NCBI GenBank assembly: GCA_029204225.1
Contig: CM055092.1
Coordinates: 46,381,486 to 46,445,485 of the forward strand
DNA length: 64,000 nucleotides
Origin: Diphasiastrum complanatum
Lineage: Eukaryota > Streptophyta > Lycopodiopsida > Lycopodiales > Lycopodiaceae
Direction: 5' to 3'
The position numbers and the translations under genes are program-made. A model generated the notes under the pieces. The model made no database searches, was not told the DNA's origin, and saw only the letters and a list, made by a program, of their open reading frames with translations. Positions 34,461 to 47,309 of the stretch are shown here, one piece after another; position 1 is the first letter of the stretch; the number at the start of each line of letters is the position of its first letter.

Positions 34461-35954
34461 ATTGCTCAAGTCAGTAACGACTTCGTGACTTTTATAAGCT
34501 CGCTTACTGAAACAAATAGCATAGTGCAGATACGGGGTGTGTCTTATATCTTCAACGAGACCACTTTTTTTATGATTGCCCCGTGATGGGGTTGCACATC
34601 AGAAATCCAAGAACAAGATCAATGAGGCCAGGTACTTCCTGGCCAATTGTTTTTTTCATGTTCAAAAAGGGGTACAAAATCACCATGATCAAGGACCAGC
34701 AATTTAAATTTTTTTGCAAATATGCTAATTAAGTTTTGCTTATTACGGATGCAGATGCCACCATTTCTGTCCATAACTTTGGATACATCTTGGATGTGTT
34801 AGCTGGACAGATGGTGTGCTTTGGAAGTATCACATATAACGCATTTTTGAGATGGATCAAAAATAAGAAATTTTTTGCTATTGGCACACATATCTCATGT
34901 CTGTGCGAGCACATTGGTGTGCTAACAGATGCAGAGAAGAGGCTGCTTGAGAGGAGGCTGAGACTTCCCACGATAATATATCTTTTGAGCCTTCTACAAA
35001 CCAGTTTCTCAACACCATTGACTCTCCAGGCAGATACAACTATTGCCATGGATGTTGATGTTGTCCCCACTCAAGCAGTCATACAGATGCCACAGCACAA
35101 GAAGAGGTATCAGAAGACATAGCTCATGAAGAAGTAGTAGAAGACATGGCACAGGAAGAGGCAGCACACAGTTGCCAGTTGTTGTTGTTATAGCACAGCA
35201 ACATTCGACCCAGAAGAGCATCAGTCCCCGTCGTTCAAAAGATGATGATGCAACCGAAGATGACCCTTCTGATGTCAAAGATGTACAAGAGATAAAGCGG
35301 TCGAATTCGAAGTAGAAGAAGAGGAGCCCCAGCCTCAATGGTTTAGCGACTTAACTGAGGGGGCAAAAGACATTGTTGCACATGTACTAGAATATGATCA
35401 TAAAATAAAGGTTAAAGTCTCGAGGCTCCTCAGAGCCAATGCTGAATTGGTTGAAAATTTCAAACTCCAGTTGAGTGTCATTGAGAGCTTGGAGGCAGCA
35501 AAAATGCTTTCTTGGTCAACACATTCAATTGTCAAACCAAGACATTGGTAAATTTCAAATAGAGATAAATTCATTAAAGATAAAAAATAAGGCAATTCGA
35601 GCCACGACTACGAGCTTACATCAGTAGCATAATTCTTTACAAGCCCAGTCAATAAAAGACTAGCAACAAATTGCTGAGTTCAATGCCATTCTTTCGAAAG
35701 TACAGAAGGAGAACGCAGACCTATAGACTCAACTTTCAAAAGTGAAGACACGACGAATAAAGGCTAAAATTACTTTGAGTTGTTGCAGTGATTCAGGTAC
35801 TGTAAAGGACGATTATTCAGAACTACAACAACTGCAAACTCAAATTGCAGACAACTTTCGAGTCGAGTTCTTGGAGCCTCTTGAAAGTGAGAAGGCCTTG
35901 CTCGAAGAGGAGTTAGCTGAACTAAAGGAGCTATCTTCTGAAAGTCTTCCTTGA
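34445..35954 (+). pseudogene. decayed plus-strand retroelement accessory-like coding region with coiled coil
   Basis: Frames with stops encode VIAQVSNDFVTFISSLTETN, then (34736-35122) VHNFGYILDVLAGQMVCFG and THISCLCEHIGVLTDAEKRL. The pattern of a hydrophobic helix, a GxxI...FLRWI turn and L-C-E-x-x-G-V resembles the plant 'putative transposon protein' type domain found in some plant LTR retroelements and env-like regions. Downstream 35300-35950 is Glu/Lys/Leu-rich (ESEKALLEEELAELKELSSE), consistent with a coiled coil. The family assignment is by impression only. The region continues beyond the miniature element at 36039-36606. Confidence 0.35.
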
Positions 35955-36066
35955 GGGGGTCCTGATATTCATGTTGAATATATACAAGCCCTTGAGCAAA
36001 TCTCAGCCCTCCACAAGCAATTGCTCTCGATACCTATCTGTGAAAAGTTTTTACACTTGGTGTGTA

Positions 36067-36132
36067 GTCGGGCTAGGAACCTAGGACCTCCCCCATTCTG
36101 ATGGGGTGCTCTACCATTGAGCTACCCATCCA
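36067..36132 (-). other. tRNA-like segment in LTR 1
   Basis: Minus strand: acceptor-like GGATGGG, D-arm GCTCAATGGTAGAGC (A-box TAGCTCAATGG), anticodon-like stem CCCCA/TGGGG, then CTAGGTTCCTAG, where part of the T-loop is deleted. The 3' CCCGACT partly pairs with the 5' acceptor strand. Confidence 0.65.
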
Positions 36133-36282
36133 TTTGTGTTTCTAGAGTGTTGTGCAAAGGATATAGCTTTGACACTTTCTAACACTCCCCCTCAAGGCAT
36201 AACCCTTTTTACCCACCTAGACCACACCCACAACCATGGCTCTGATTACGTGTGAAAAGTTTTTACACTTGGTGTGTGTGGT

Positions 36283-36352
36283 CGGCAGGCTAGGGATTGA
36301 GCCTAGGACCTCCCCCATTCCGATGGGGTGCTTTACAATTGAGCTACCTGTC
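36283..36352 (-). other. tRNA-like segment in LTR 2
   Basis: Minus strand: acceptor-like GGACAGG pairing with CCTGCC, A-box TAGCTCAATTG, anticodon-like stem CCCCA/TGGGG, T-arm CTAGG-CTCAATC-CCTAG (5-bp stem, 7-base loop, B-box-like). This is the most complete cloverleaf of the three. Confidence 0.7.
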
Positions 36353-36488
36353 CATTTGTGTTCCTAGATTGTTGTGCAAGGGCTATAGCCTTGACACTTT
36401 CTAACACTCCCCCTCAAGGCATAGCCCTTTTTAGCTACCGCCCATGGCTCTGATACCATGTGAAAAGTTTTTACACTTGGTGTGTGTG

Positions 36489-36553
36489 GTCGCTAGTACT
36501 GAACCTAGGACCCCCCATTCTGGTTGGGTGCCCTACCATTGAGCTACCCGTCC
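36489..36553 (-). other. tRNA-like segment in LTR 3
   Basis: Minus strand: GGACGGG, TAGCTCAATGGTAGGGC (A-box), a weaker anticodon-like stem, T-arm CTAGGTTCAGTACTAGC. The same layout as LTR 2 with point changes. Confidence 0.65.
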
Positions 36554-36606
36554 ATTTGTGTTCCTAGAGTGTTGTACAAGGGCTATAGCCTTGACACTTT
36601 CTAACA

Positions 36607-38900
36607 CTATATGTTCGAACGTGACAACACATTCAAAATACGAAGAGTCTGTCACAAAGATAGCTGAGGTGCAGAAGGAAGTCACAAATCTGAAATAGTA
36701 GGTCGGTGACCATGGACCTACACAATCAAGCCATAGCAAAAGCACAACCGAAAGGGAAGTTCACTCTTGACAACAAGCTTCGGAGGTATGTGTTGAAAGA
36801 TTTCGAACTTTTTGTCAAAGATTAAAGACATGGCTGCCACACCATTTTAATATCAAATTGCAATGGCATGTCGACTATCTGATGTTACTAGGCAGCATAG
36901 GAATTTTTTGGGAGGCTTGGGAGCCAGTTTGGAACAAAGAGAATTTTTTATGGTTATGGGAACAACTTTTCTGTAAAAGAAAAGAATTATCTTTGTTGGA
37001 GCATTTTACAGGGAAAATTTCATGTTTTTCCATTTGGATCAGTTGAAGTGTATATAGGATCCACTTGTACGTATGCTCTACAATATATAGAACTTAGAGA
37101 ATATCAATTTTTTGAGGACATCAGAAGCAAAAATTTCAGAAGAAGAATTTGGAATTCAATTTGTTTACACCATCCGTTAGCACAAATATCGAAGCCCTCA
37201 ACAAAGCAGGTGTTCAAATCGACATAAACATGGCGTATCTAGAGCTGTACAATTTGTATGTAGACCGGGAGCGCAATTTTGCATATTACTATGCGAAAAT
37301 CAAACACAATATTTAGGAGAGACAAAGATTTTTAAAACATCATGTATTTTGTACATATTCTTGTCAGCAGTTCGGGACTTTCTCATCAAAAGCTTTATAT
37401 TTTGTACAACAATTATATGTTAAATGTAATTTTATGCAGTTTTCAACTCGTTTCTTTAAAGAAATTACATTACGATCAGACTTCGAAGAAGATGATGGTT
37501 TAGTTCAAGCTCTCTTCGATGAAAGCTTGCTACCTGTTAAATTAGAAGAATTTTGTAATCAACCAATTGGTCGATATAATTGATCAAAAGAACAATTATT
37601 GCTGATTGAAGCCCAAAAGGATCAAAAATTACAAGCAAAAATGGATACCTGATGAAACTTTTCTATGATTTTTGTATATGATGCATTTATGAGTTGCTTA
37701 TTTTGCAAAATCAAATCAACTCAGTCAACCTACATCAGCTCAATATAAACAAACCTCATATAATCAATCCAGATGAAGATATATCTTAACACATGACCTA
37801 AGCTCGAAGATTGGACAAAATATTTGAATTGGTTTACCAACACAAATTGTTCGGCTATTTTTATTGAAGCTACTTTATGTTGTTCGAATTTATTATCCCC
37901 GGATGAATATTCATTTAAAAAAAAAAATTGACGATATTTTGTTCCAGAGCAAATCTCATATGTGGCGATATTGTACCTTTATATGCAAGACTGTTATGCA
38001 TTGTACAATGTCGAGTCGTTGAGCTTGGGACGGTCGGGTTGGAATTGAGTTAAGCCGAGTTCACTTCATGCATATCATAGTTAGCAATACATTTTGCCCA
38101 TTAACGAAAGCATATCAGGACAGATGCCACACTGATCAGTATAAGAGCAAAAGGAATGTATTAAGTTTGCATAATCCTTCTCTATGTACAAAGCTATCTT
38201 TCCATACACAGATAACAAGAGGCATGACTTTGGCATAAGTATTAGGTACTAGGGTATATCCGTGCCATACTAGTCCCATGTGCTCCAACAAAAGTCATAG
38301 GGAATCCAAGCATCGTATGGCTTGGGCAAATCCATGTCGTTCAAGCACATCAAGGTCAAGCTCTTACAAAATTCATAACTTACTCAAAAGAAACTGCTCT
38401 TAAGTCCAATACATCATGTCCTTGTTATAAGTAACGTAATTAGCACCTTATCAGTTTAGAATATGTGCAAAGTAAGTACTCTTCATAATTATTTATAAGA
38501 GTAATCATTTAAAATCCATCACAAGTATGCATAAACTGTCACATATGATCGAAAGCATCATTCAAATCAGTATTATCTCATATGGCATCATACCTGGGTG
38601 TGAGGTGAAGAGATTTCCAACGAGCTACCTATCTCCAACTGCTTTAAACGAGATCTTCCTTATATACTAGTGATTATACATAGAGAATAATGAGTTAAAG
38701 ATAGTGTATTATGGTGATAACAGTATCTTATTCTAAGAAAGATGTTAATCATCAATACAACATCATTCATTTTGCAAGCCAATGCTAATATCTTAAAAAT
38801 CCATAAACATGTCTCCACATTATTTCATACCTTAATTTTCAACACGTTTTGCAAATAGTATAATCGTTTCGAACAGGGAAATGTTCGAAATTATCTCCAC
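36607..38900 (+). pseudogene. decayed coding region, unrecognised
   Basis: Continuation of the region before the miniature element: fragments such as EVQKEVTNLK (coiled coil), FTLDNKLRRYVLKDFELFV, and near 37440-37580 FFKEITLRSDFEEDDGLVQA. Many stops and frame changes. AT-rich from 37650. No domain named with confidence; it may be the body of one old LTR element. Confidence 0.3.
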
Positions 38901-38904
38901 TCTT

Positions 38905-39060
38905 AGCAGTCCTTTCAAAGTTCTTAACAAGATTGGTAAGGCTGCGTATATAGACTAGAACTCCCTGATGAAACTAAGGTCCATCTTGTCTTCCATGTTC
39001 GTTTAAAGGAGCGACTTGGTGGAAAAGATGACCCGATTCCTACAATTTAGACAAGAATGA
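38905..39060 (+). pseudogene. Ty3/gypsy polyprotein tail fragment
   Basis: Plus-strand frames read KVLNKIGKAAY and, after a frameshift, LELPDETKVHLVFHVRLKER. This matches the conserved G-x-x-AY-x-LELP...VFHVS segment after the integrase of Ty3/gypsy (chromovirus-type) elements. Only about 50 codons remain. Confidence 0.65.
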
Positions 39061-39118
39061 TCTACTCTCTTCTCTAAGATTCTTTCTTCATAATGGCATC
39101 ATCTTGATAGATTTGTGA

Positions 39119-39330
39119 CTATGAAGAGTAGGTTGCGAACTTCTTCATACTGGATTGGATCTTGTTGAGTAATCCAATATAGTAGTTCTGCATTATGGTC
39201 TCTAGGCTCAGTAGAACATTATCTTTCACCAGATTGAATAGTCGTATGGTGTATTGCTGAACTGTCTCATCAGGAAACATCTGAAATGAAGCTAATCTCA
39301 CAAACTCGGTAGTCATGGTTGGAATGCAAT
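39119..39330 (-). pseudogene. Ty3/gypsy-like gag fragment
   Basis: Minus frame reads [20 protein letters not shown] then [20 protein letters not shown], resembling the gag block where a particle-forming domain reads ...E-S-V-x-x-Y-x-x-R-F-x-x-L. Below the AT microsatellite the frame is only repeat. Moderate similarity by eye. Confidence 0.4.
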
Positions 39331-39382
39331 ATTGTTGTGATGTAAGAAATTGCTTGAAGGGTTGTACAACTGTGGTGTCCCT

Positions 39383-39509
<127 letters not shown>

Positions 39510-40798
39510 TGAACAAGAGAAGAAAAGAAGTAGACCAAATATTGAGAGATTAAGAAACCAAGGACAATCGAAAAGATAGAAAGAGGTGTGTGAATAAATG
39601 GTAACAGATTGTTGTTATCTTAGAATACTGATGGAGGAAAAGATAGATGCATGTAATGATATGAAAAAGGATGATGGTTGAGCTGATGGAGATGAAAACA
39701 TGGATGGAGACGATATAAAAAATGGAATTTTTTTTATCAACAAGGCCGGGAACTAACTCTCACTTTCCTCAAAGTAGTTGAATCATGGTTTGATGGAACT
39801 TCTTTGAGTCCTACGAGAGTTAGTTTTGAGTCGATCGTCAAAAATTGAAGATTGGTGTTAAAATCAAGCACTTTTTAGAATTGTTTCTCTAAGATTTCAA
39901 GATCTAAGTGTCTGATCTGAACCAAAATTTGACAGTAGACAGTAGCTGAACCACAATACACTCCAACTATTATTAATTTGGATTGAGTTTTAAATTGGCA
40001 GATTTGAAAAAATGAAGAGGACATGATCGTTTTTGGTGTATTTTTGCCCATTTTTAACATTTTTTTATGGGTTTTTTTTTAGATTTCTTTAGATCTGAGT
40101 GGATCTAACCTTCACCCTTCCTAAAATAGCTGAATTTGAACCATATCTAGGTAATATGAGGTCTAAGAGTCATTACTTTCAAGGTTGATACTACTAATAT
40201 TGCTTAATAGAACCTCTCAAAATGGTAGCCAGAGACACTACATTATATTACCATTCTTATGAGCAACCATGTATCTCATTCTCTATCAATGTCAGTATCA
40301 TAACTCATTCATTTTGTTTATGAGTATTGATCCAACGATCAATGAGCCATAGACAAAGCAGAGAGCTTCTCCTCATGAGTACTCTTTTGTTTATGTTTCT
40401 AGATCTCTCCTCATCCAATTCAATTGAGGTCAGAGAAGACAGATTGACCAAAAAAGAGAGGGAGAGAGAGTAGGAAGAGTAAAAGTTAGGGTAGTGTAAC
40501 CTCCTTACTTATAGAAGTAAGAGAACCCTTAGTTACACCAAGTGCAAGTGAATGCACACCATTAGATTGGATCCCCGTGTTGTGCGTTTATCTCAGCCAT
40601 TCAAGGAATTCAAGTTTCCCACCAAGAAAAATGGTTTTTTTTTTTCAAAAAACCTTTTCTTTCTTTGTTTGGGGGGTCGTCCACCAACTTAGCATAGCAA
40701 TTTCAGGCAATTTAATGGCATTGTTTTTGAAAAGACAACATAAGAAACCCAACAAAAACTCGTCAAGTAGTTATAATAAAATTTGTATAAAATAGAGT
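39510..40798. other. unannotated stretch, no supported gene
   Basis: Mixed AT-rich sequence with a short GA-rich patch (40457-40472) and homopolymer T and A runs. No recognisable domain or RNA gene. Confidence 0.35.
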
Positions 40799-41185
<387 letters not shown>

Positions 41186-44040
41186 CATTTCAGACACACA
41201 AATCGGCCATGTGTCTGAAGCTCATACCTCCAAGGAAGTCTGGATATCTTGAGCACCCTAAGATGAAATCTCAAATTAGAGATAGGTTCATATTTGTCAA
41301 TAAAGGCCTAAATAGTGTTTGTACTATTCTTGAAAAGTAGATAAGTGGATGAGGTCAAGTTTGGACCCATTCTGATTGGCTAATTTTCATACATTGCATC
41401 TAGACTAGAGTTTCTAGGTCATTTGATGAGATACCAAAAAAATTTCATTTAGGGCAAGTTTAGGGCAATTGGACAAATGACATTTTAGCAACTATAAATA
41501 GTAGTACCTATGTGGAGAACATATCATTGTATTCTCTTTTGATTGAGAGAATTCATCTTTTGGTCCTATATCCATCTCATGTGTATTCCTCTTGATATCT
41601 TGGTTTTCTCCGTGTAGAATGTTGACTTTCTTGTCCTAACATGTCACAAAATTGTCGTGAACAATCTGCGAAATCTTCTGGACCATTCTTTAAGCTCAGA
41701 GACTATCATCTGTCGCAAATAATTCACGAAACATGAGCTGAGATGAAGAGATAGACTGTTGGGAAATATTCGCGAACATAAACTATTTAATTCTTGAAAA
41801 CGAAGTGTCTATTTGAATATCAATCGTCGTAAATGGTTAGATCTATTGTTACAGAATTGAAAGGCCAAAAGACCTATAAATAAAAGGCCAAAAGACCTGT
41901 CTTGTATCAATATAAATACATGTGCATTACTCGTTGTAACTAACTCATTCAATCAGAGACACAACAGCGAGATAAGACAACAAGAGATGTATACTGAGTC
42001 AGATTCAGAATTATAAATTCGTTTTTGATCAATAATTTCTAATTGTCTTAAGTTGTCTCTTACTTCCGCACATAATTTTGGCATGCATATTCAATCAAAA
42101 CTAATATTGTTCTATCAGTATATAGATCAGATACAATCCAAATTGAAAGTAAATTGTTCGAGGAAGATTCTAATATACCAATTTGGATTGTATACTAAAT
42201 GGTGCAAATGAAAAAAGAGAGATTGCTTTATATATAGTGGCTTGACTTCCAGCTCATGACCTTCATTGACCAGGGAAGATTTTATTTACATTTATGGTAT
42301 TACAATTATTTCTTTAGAGTATCGATGCTAAACAATTCTACGTTGAGACTTTACAACACCTTCTTGAACATATTGATGGGTCATTTGAACATATTACATT
42401 TGGCTGGTCATAGATTTCTAGAATGATCGATATAGCTCCTTTGATGTATTTTTTGATTTTTGAATAAAAAATATGATCATGTTGTTGTTCACAAAATAGA
42501 TGATTTAAGAGATTTGTTTTGGAAAAATTGGGACATGGATTAACTATAGATGTAGAATTGTATGAGACACAATACACAAAACACCCTTAGTAAAGGTTTA
42601 AGTCGTATCATGTTTTGCCCATCAAATGTTAATGAAGAGCTATTTAAGTTATATGATGGTCGATTCAAATTGGCATATTTGCTATTCATCTTTCTCTCAC
42701 AACATAAAAGGGAGTATCTTTGCATTCAAATGTTTGGGATCCTATGTTGCCATGACTTGACTTTTTGACCTTGCAATTTCACTAGCCAATGAGTCATAGT
42801 TTTTCTGTAATCACCCCTAACTTGGCACAGGGCCGATTTCTTGATTTACTTCCAAAGTGCCATTTTTTCTATAACCCCCCAAGTGTCTTTTATATACAAT
42901 AGTCTTTAGAACTTTTTATTTATTTTTCTTTGATTTTTAAATTTCCTCTCCTTTTTTTAACATATTACATTCACTTGAAATGCTAGTTTGACTTCAAATT
43001 TATTATCACAAAAAATTAAATTATATGACATATTTAATATTTATCATGTTATGAATGTTTCATCACATTGAAACTTGATCGCTTGTATGTTTATTGAATT
43101 TGTTTCTTTTGTATGTGCCAAATGTAGACCTTAATAAAGTCTAGCTTTTGTAAGTAGTCATACCTTGCCAATTTCTAAGCACCTTATCAATGCAAAGTTG
43201 TTGGCCAAGGATTACTATTTGTGCAAATATACGTGGGCATGATTAGAGCTAGGGAATGAGTTTACTCTATTATCTAGGAGTAGGTGGAATGGAATTCAAG
43301 AAGTAGCTTGTTACGCACGTAATTGTGGAATGAAGAGTTTTCTTATTCCAATGTCTTCTCATCCCATCCCCCACAAACTTTATAAGAGTACATTTCTAAT
43401 TTTATAGAGAGCTTATATTTTATAACGAGTATGAGTCATTCTCATCCAATAATACTAATTAGTAAACATATAAATTTCACCACAACATTTGAGCAATATG
43501 CAAATAGATTACGTGTTCATTCCATAAAACATTTATTTTTTATAAGAAACGTATGCTAGTAGATTTAAGGTTGTAGCCATGTTAGAAATACTTTTGAATG
43601 TCTCATTGGAAATGGAAACTAGTAGATAATATCCTTTGTCACATTCCTATTTACATTTCTTTGAAATTTTCCAAGCAATACATGCATATTAAACATATGT
43701 TACTACCTTCACATAACTCACATCAAATTATCCATATCCATGAGAATTGTTGCTAGATCCTTCATCTTGTGATATTAATTCCAATTTTGAGAGTTCTTTC
43801 CCATTTGAAAAGTCAAAAAATTAACTTTATGAGCCCATGATATCTCATCATTCCTGGGTCAATTCGACAAACATATATTTTAAAAGCATATGGGTCTTTG
43901 CATTATAGTCTTTTCTTGCTAAATCGTGAAGTTAATTTTTCTTTGCACAGGCATAATCTATATAATCGTAAAATCAGTTTTAAAGAAAATGGAGCAGCCT
44001 CGCTGAACGTAATCTGTGGGGCAAAAAGTTTTATGGCAAA
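41186..44040. other. unannotated stretch, no supported gene
   Basis: AT-rich. 41500-42110 resembles the end of an LTR (a region with ACAACAGCGAGATAAG, then TTCTATCA) but no matching partner was found. The remaining frames are short and featureless. Confidence 0.35.
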
Positions 44041-44067
44041 TTTGTTTTATAGGCACCTTCCAGATGT

Positions 44068-44115
44068 CGAAAGGTGCATGTAAAAAAATCTACCTTTTTT
44101 TACATGCACCTTTCG
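44068..44115. repeat. 21-bp perfect inverted repeat (hairpin)
   Basis: Left arm 44068-44088 and right arm 44095-44115 are perfectly complementary (CGAAAGGTGCATGT plus seven A; loop TCTACC). Outer pairs CACCTT (44054) and AAGGTG (44121) extend the fold. Confidence 0.85.
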
Positions 44116-44365
44116 CCTGCAAGGTGTGCGTAAAAAAGATTATCTCAAAAGAATTTCCCTAAGGCGCAACACCTTCGAGCACGGAAGCACCTCGCCACCC
44201 CCCCAAAATGTCCAATATTTTTTTTAGCTTATCTACTCAATAGTCAAATCCATTACAAAGTGTACCCCTTTGTATCATTTTAAAGTAAAGTATGTTTTTC
44301 ATGATGCAACTTCCAGGTGGATGCTTGTTGTGAAACAAATGATCCTCAGGTATCAAATGCATAAG

Positions 44366-44367
<2 letters not shown>

Positions 44368-44404
<37 letters not shown>
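44368..44404. repeat. (CA)n microsatellite
   Basis: About 18 CA repeats. Confidence 0.95.
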
Positions 44405-44406
<2 letters not shown>

Positions 44407-47207
44407 CGTCAATGGCGGACTGTGCGGCAATGGCGAACGTGCGTCGATGATCATATACCTTAGATTATATATACCTGGAAATAAAAATGAGAAAATTTCA
44501 CACGCCAATTTTTTATTGTTTCCTTCCTCTGTATATTTTTGAAATATAGCAAAGCACGCAAACATTATGTCATACATTAAAATTTGGTTTCCATAAGATA
44601 TTGGATTTTTGACATTCAAAAGGATGATTATTTTGGCTTTATATAATAAGTATAATTGGCACACCTCTTTTGGTTTTCAATACCAAATACTTGAAATTAA
44701 ACAAGCAAGAAAACTTAGTGTGCAGCAAAATTTGTAAAAGACAGACCAAAAGAACCAAGGGCCCTTAATGAAAATAAGTTGGAAAGGGAGAGGAAAGCAA
44801 CAAGCTACTCCATATGAATGTGGCTAGTACATGTGAGGACTAGCATGAAGATTTTAACTCAGGAACCACAAATGTTTGTACTAACACTAAATGCACAATC
44901 AAAATCAATAAGATAGAATAACATGCATGCTAGTGGCATGTCCACATATTATATGAATCAGTACAAGCTCATAGTTTGTTGTTAATGTCCACCATCTCCA
45001 ACAAGAAAGACACCAAAACCTAGAGACATGTCTTTAGCTATAAGTGCCTCATAAACTTCTCTTGATCACTTGAACACATGATTTTCTTGATTTGGCAAGG
45101 CAAGGTCAACAAATTTGTGACTTGATCTGCAAGATTTTATTGTAGACATAACTAGATAACTAGATATGTACATCAGAAACAGGTCGAAAGACTTTGTAGA
45201 CACGTGAAACTATAGATGGAGTGATGGAGTCGAAAAGGCATAATAGCTGACATAATACACATGGAAAGTGCACCTATTTGCATGGGCCATATCCACCCTC
45301 TGGATGTGGAAAGTTTATAAAACCATTTCAACTTTGTTGGTTAGATAGTGAACTATAAGAGAGCAAGCTTATTTTTTATCTGTTTCAAGCCTCCCACAAA
45401 GAAATTGAGTTACAAGAGTCAGCAAGGCTTGGTAGGTCCTGCTAATTCTTCACTGCAGAGCTGGGGAGTGGCCAGAAGGCATGGAGTTGCTGTGGATGTA
45501 TGCAGAAGATTTATTCCCAATATGGTTCTGAGAAGTAAACTTAGACTTTGTTTTCTTCAAGTCCACCAGCTCATCTGGCCTGTCATTCAGATGAGAAACA
45601 TTTGTCTTCCTCCACCTTCACAGATAGAAATCATCAGCAAAATTATTGCGAAATGCACACTGAACACAGAAGATATATGCCAACAGCAGTATAGCAGTAC
45701 AAAGAATAACATGAAAAAAAATGAATGCATCTATATTCCTGAATAGCTACATATTGAACAAAGAGCATGACATAAGACCCCCATCATAGGCAGCACTGTC
45801 AGAATACAGAGAAGAAGCCTCAAGAATTATACTGTGAAAATCAGAATCACGTTTTTTCTGCTTTGGTATTAGGAATCTCAGAGTATTGCCCAATTTCCTG
45901 CCTATTTACATTTGTGGTTGGAAGTCCAAACTATGGATCTGCCAGAAAAAGGAATTCCACAATTGCCACGAGAACTTTTCAAAATTTGGCAAAATTGAAC
46001 ACTGATGCAGCCCACAACGCTCTATAGCTAGAGAAACTTCAGATTTTTGCTTGTGAGGCTGTTCAGAAAATATAATTGAGGTCCTTTGCAATAGAAGAGA
46101 AGCTGTGGTAGATGTTGTGTCAAGAGACTAGGAAAAGGAGGCTCACAAAAACGCAATAAGAGAGGCTTTCAAGAATGCAGCAATACTACTCCAAAGAGCA
46201 TACCAATCTTTACTCTTAACAGCTTCGAAGAGCTCTTCTGTCTTTGACTCAGACCCACCAAAGGAGTTCCATTTCTGAAGATGAGAAGTTCCACCCTGCA
46301 GAATATTTTGATGTTTGAGAGACTCTGCTTACCACAAAATTATTCCCCAAAAACTACTTTTGATCTGAAAGCTTCAAGGGATGTAATCACAATTTGGCCA
46401 AAAAAACTTAACTGCAGTTTTGGAAGATGCAGCAAAAGCTTTTTCTTCCAAACCTTGCTTTTTCTTCCAGTTGATAATTTCTTCCTTGGTGTTGGACGGA
46501 TTCCTGTTTGAGGCTGAAAAAACGGCATAAGCCCATCATCAGTAAGGCCAGTTTTTTGATATGTAGGAAATCCACTCAAGGAAATTGTAAGAGTGTCAAT
46601 CCTGATAAAAACACTTGCCTACGGTTCCAATTTGAAAAAGTTCAAATCAGCCTCAGCATCCCACGGTTCTTTATATAGGCAACAAATAAAGTGCTCGCTA
46701 GCTTCCTATGCGATCAGAGCAACTGATTACATTAACTGCAGATTTCACTGCTAGTCCAATGGGTTATTGCAATGGGCATTTTATTTCAGAACGTGATTTA
46801 AACTGAATTCTCTTTTCTCCAACAAAATCCCATTCACAACTATACTAGATATTTTTAGTCTTTTATTCTGGTATGGCATTGGAGTGGAGCTTTTCCTGTG
46901 CTTTTAGTGGAAGAGAGAAATCTGTACCTTTTTTTGAGAGCTTGGGAGAGCTCCAGCCAGCCATCAGGGATCCCATTTCAAAAATCTGTCTATAATCGCT
47001 ACAGTCTATAATCGGTACAAGATGGCCAGAGAGCAACTCAAGGCAAAAACCTTATGCATGAACTTCGCAAATCTAAATTATACTAGAAAAACCGCAAAAT
47101 CCAAACTGCATAATGAGCTGAAAAGCGAAACGCTGAATAGCGCGAAACTGCTAACTGACGACCATTGATCTTCCAGACCCGAGACTCATTCACAAATCAG
47201 AATGACC

Positions 47208-47211
<4 letters not shown>
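44405..47211. other. unannotated stretch, higher complexity, no supported gene
   Basis: 45300-46700 has more balanced base composition than its surroundings and a 132-codon plus frame (45348-45746), with minus frames at 45906-46091 and 46340-46579. None matches a family I know, and splice joins were not found. A G-box-like ACACGTG lies at about 45201 and TTTATAAAAC at about 45313. It could be a noncoding transcript or an old gene fragment. Confidence 0.3.

Positions 47212-47256
<45 letters not shown>
47212..47256. repeat. (AG)n microsatellite
   Basis: About 22 AG repeats. Confidence 0.95.
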
Positions 47257-47259
<3 letters not shown>

Positions 47260-47309
47260 CTATTTTTGCTTATGAGCTTTCCACTGGAACGCAACATCAG
47301 ATACTTTAT

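Larger units (their letters stand above)
36039..36606 (-). mobile_element. miniature LTR retroelement (TRIM-like) with three LTRs carrying tRNA-like sequence
   Basis: Three LTRs of about 146-156 bp (36039-36184, 36251-36406, 36459-36606) alternate with two internal segments of 66 and 52 bp. Each LTR begins TGTGAAAAG and ends TTTCTAACA on the plus strand. Each internal segment consists of little more than a polypurine tract (minus GCCTTGAGGGGGAG) and a primer binding site (minus TGGTATCAGAGCC perfect at 36446-36458; decayed at 36238-36250). Element sense is minus. Likely target duplication CTATC (36034-36038)/CTATA (36607-36611), 4 of 5. No coding capacity. Within each LTR the minus strand holds a tRNA-like segment with A-box and B-box. 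Confidence 0.85.

Noticed and set aside
36067-36132. Functional tRNA gene
   Set aside because: Three diverged copies lie within LTR-like repeats, the anticodon loop is 6 bases, acceptor pairing is imperfect and one T-arm is deleted. tRNA-like, not a tRNA gene.
44068-44115. MicroRNA precursor
   Set aside because: Arms are perfectly paired with a 6-base loop and a run of seven A/T pairs; plant precursors are longer and have mismatches. No target evidence.
45348-45746. 132-codon frame as a gene
   Set aside because: No domain recognised, no splice or promoter support, and the surrounding frames change strand often. Left as unannotated.
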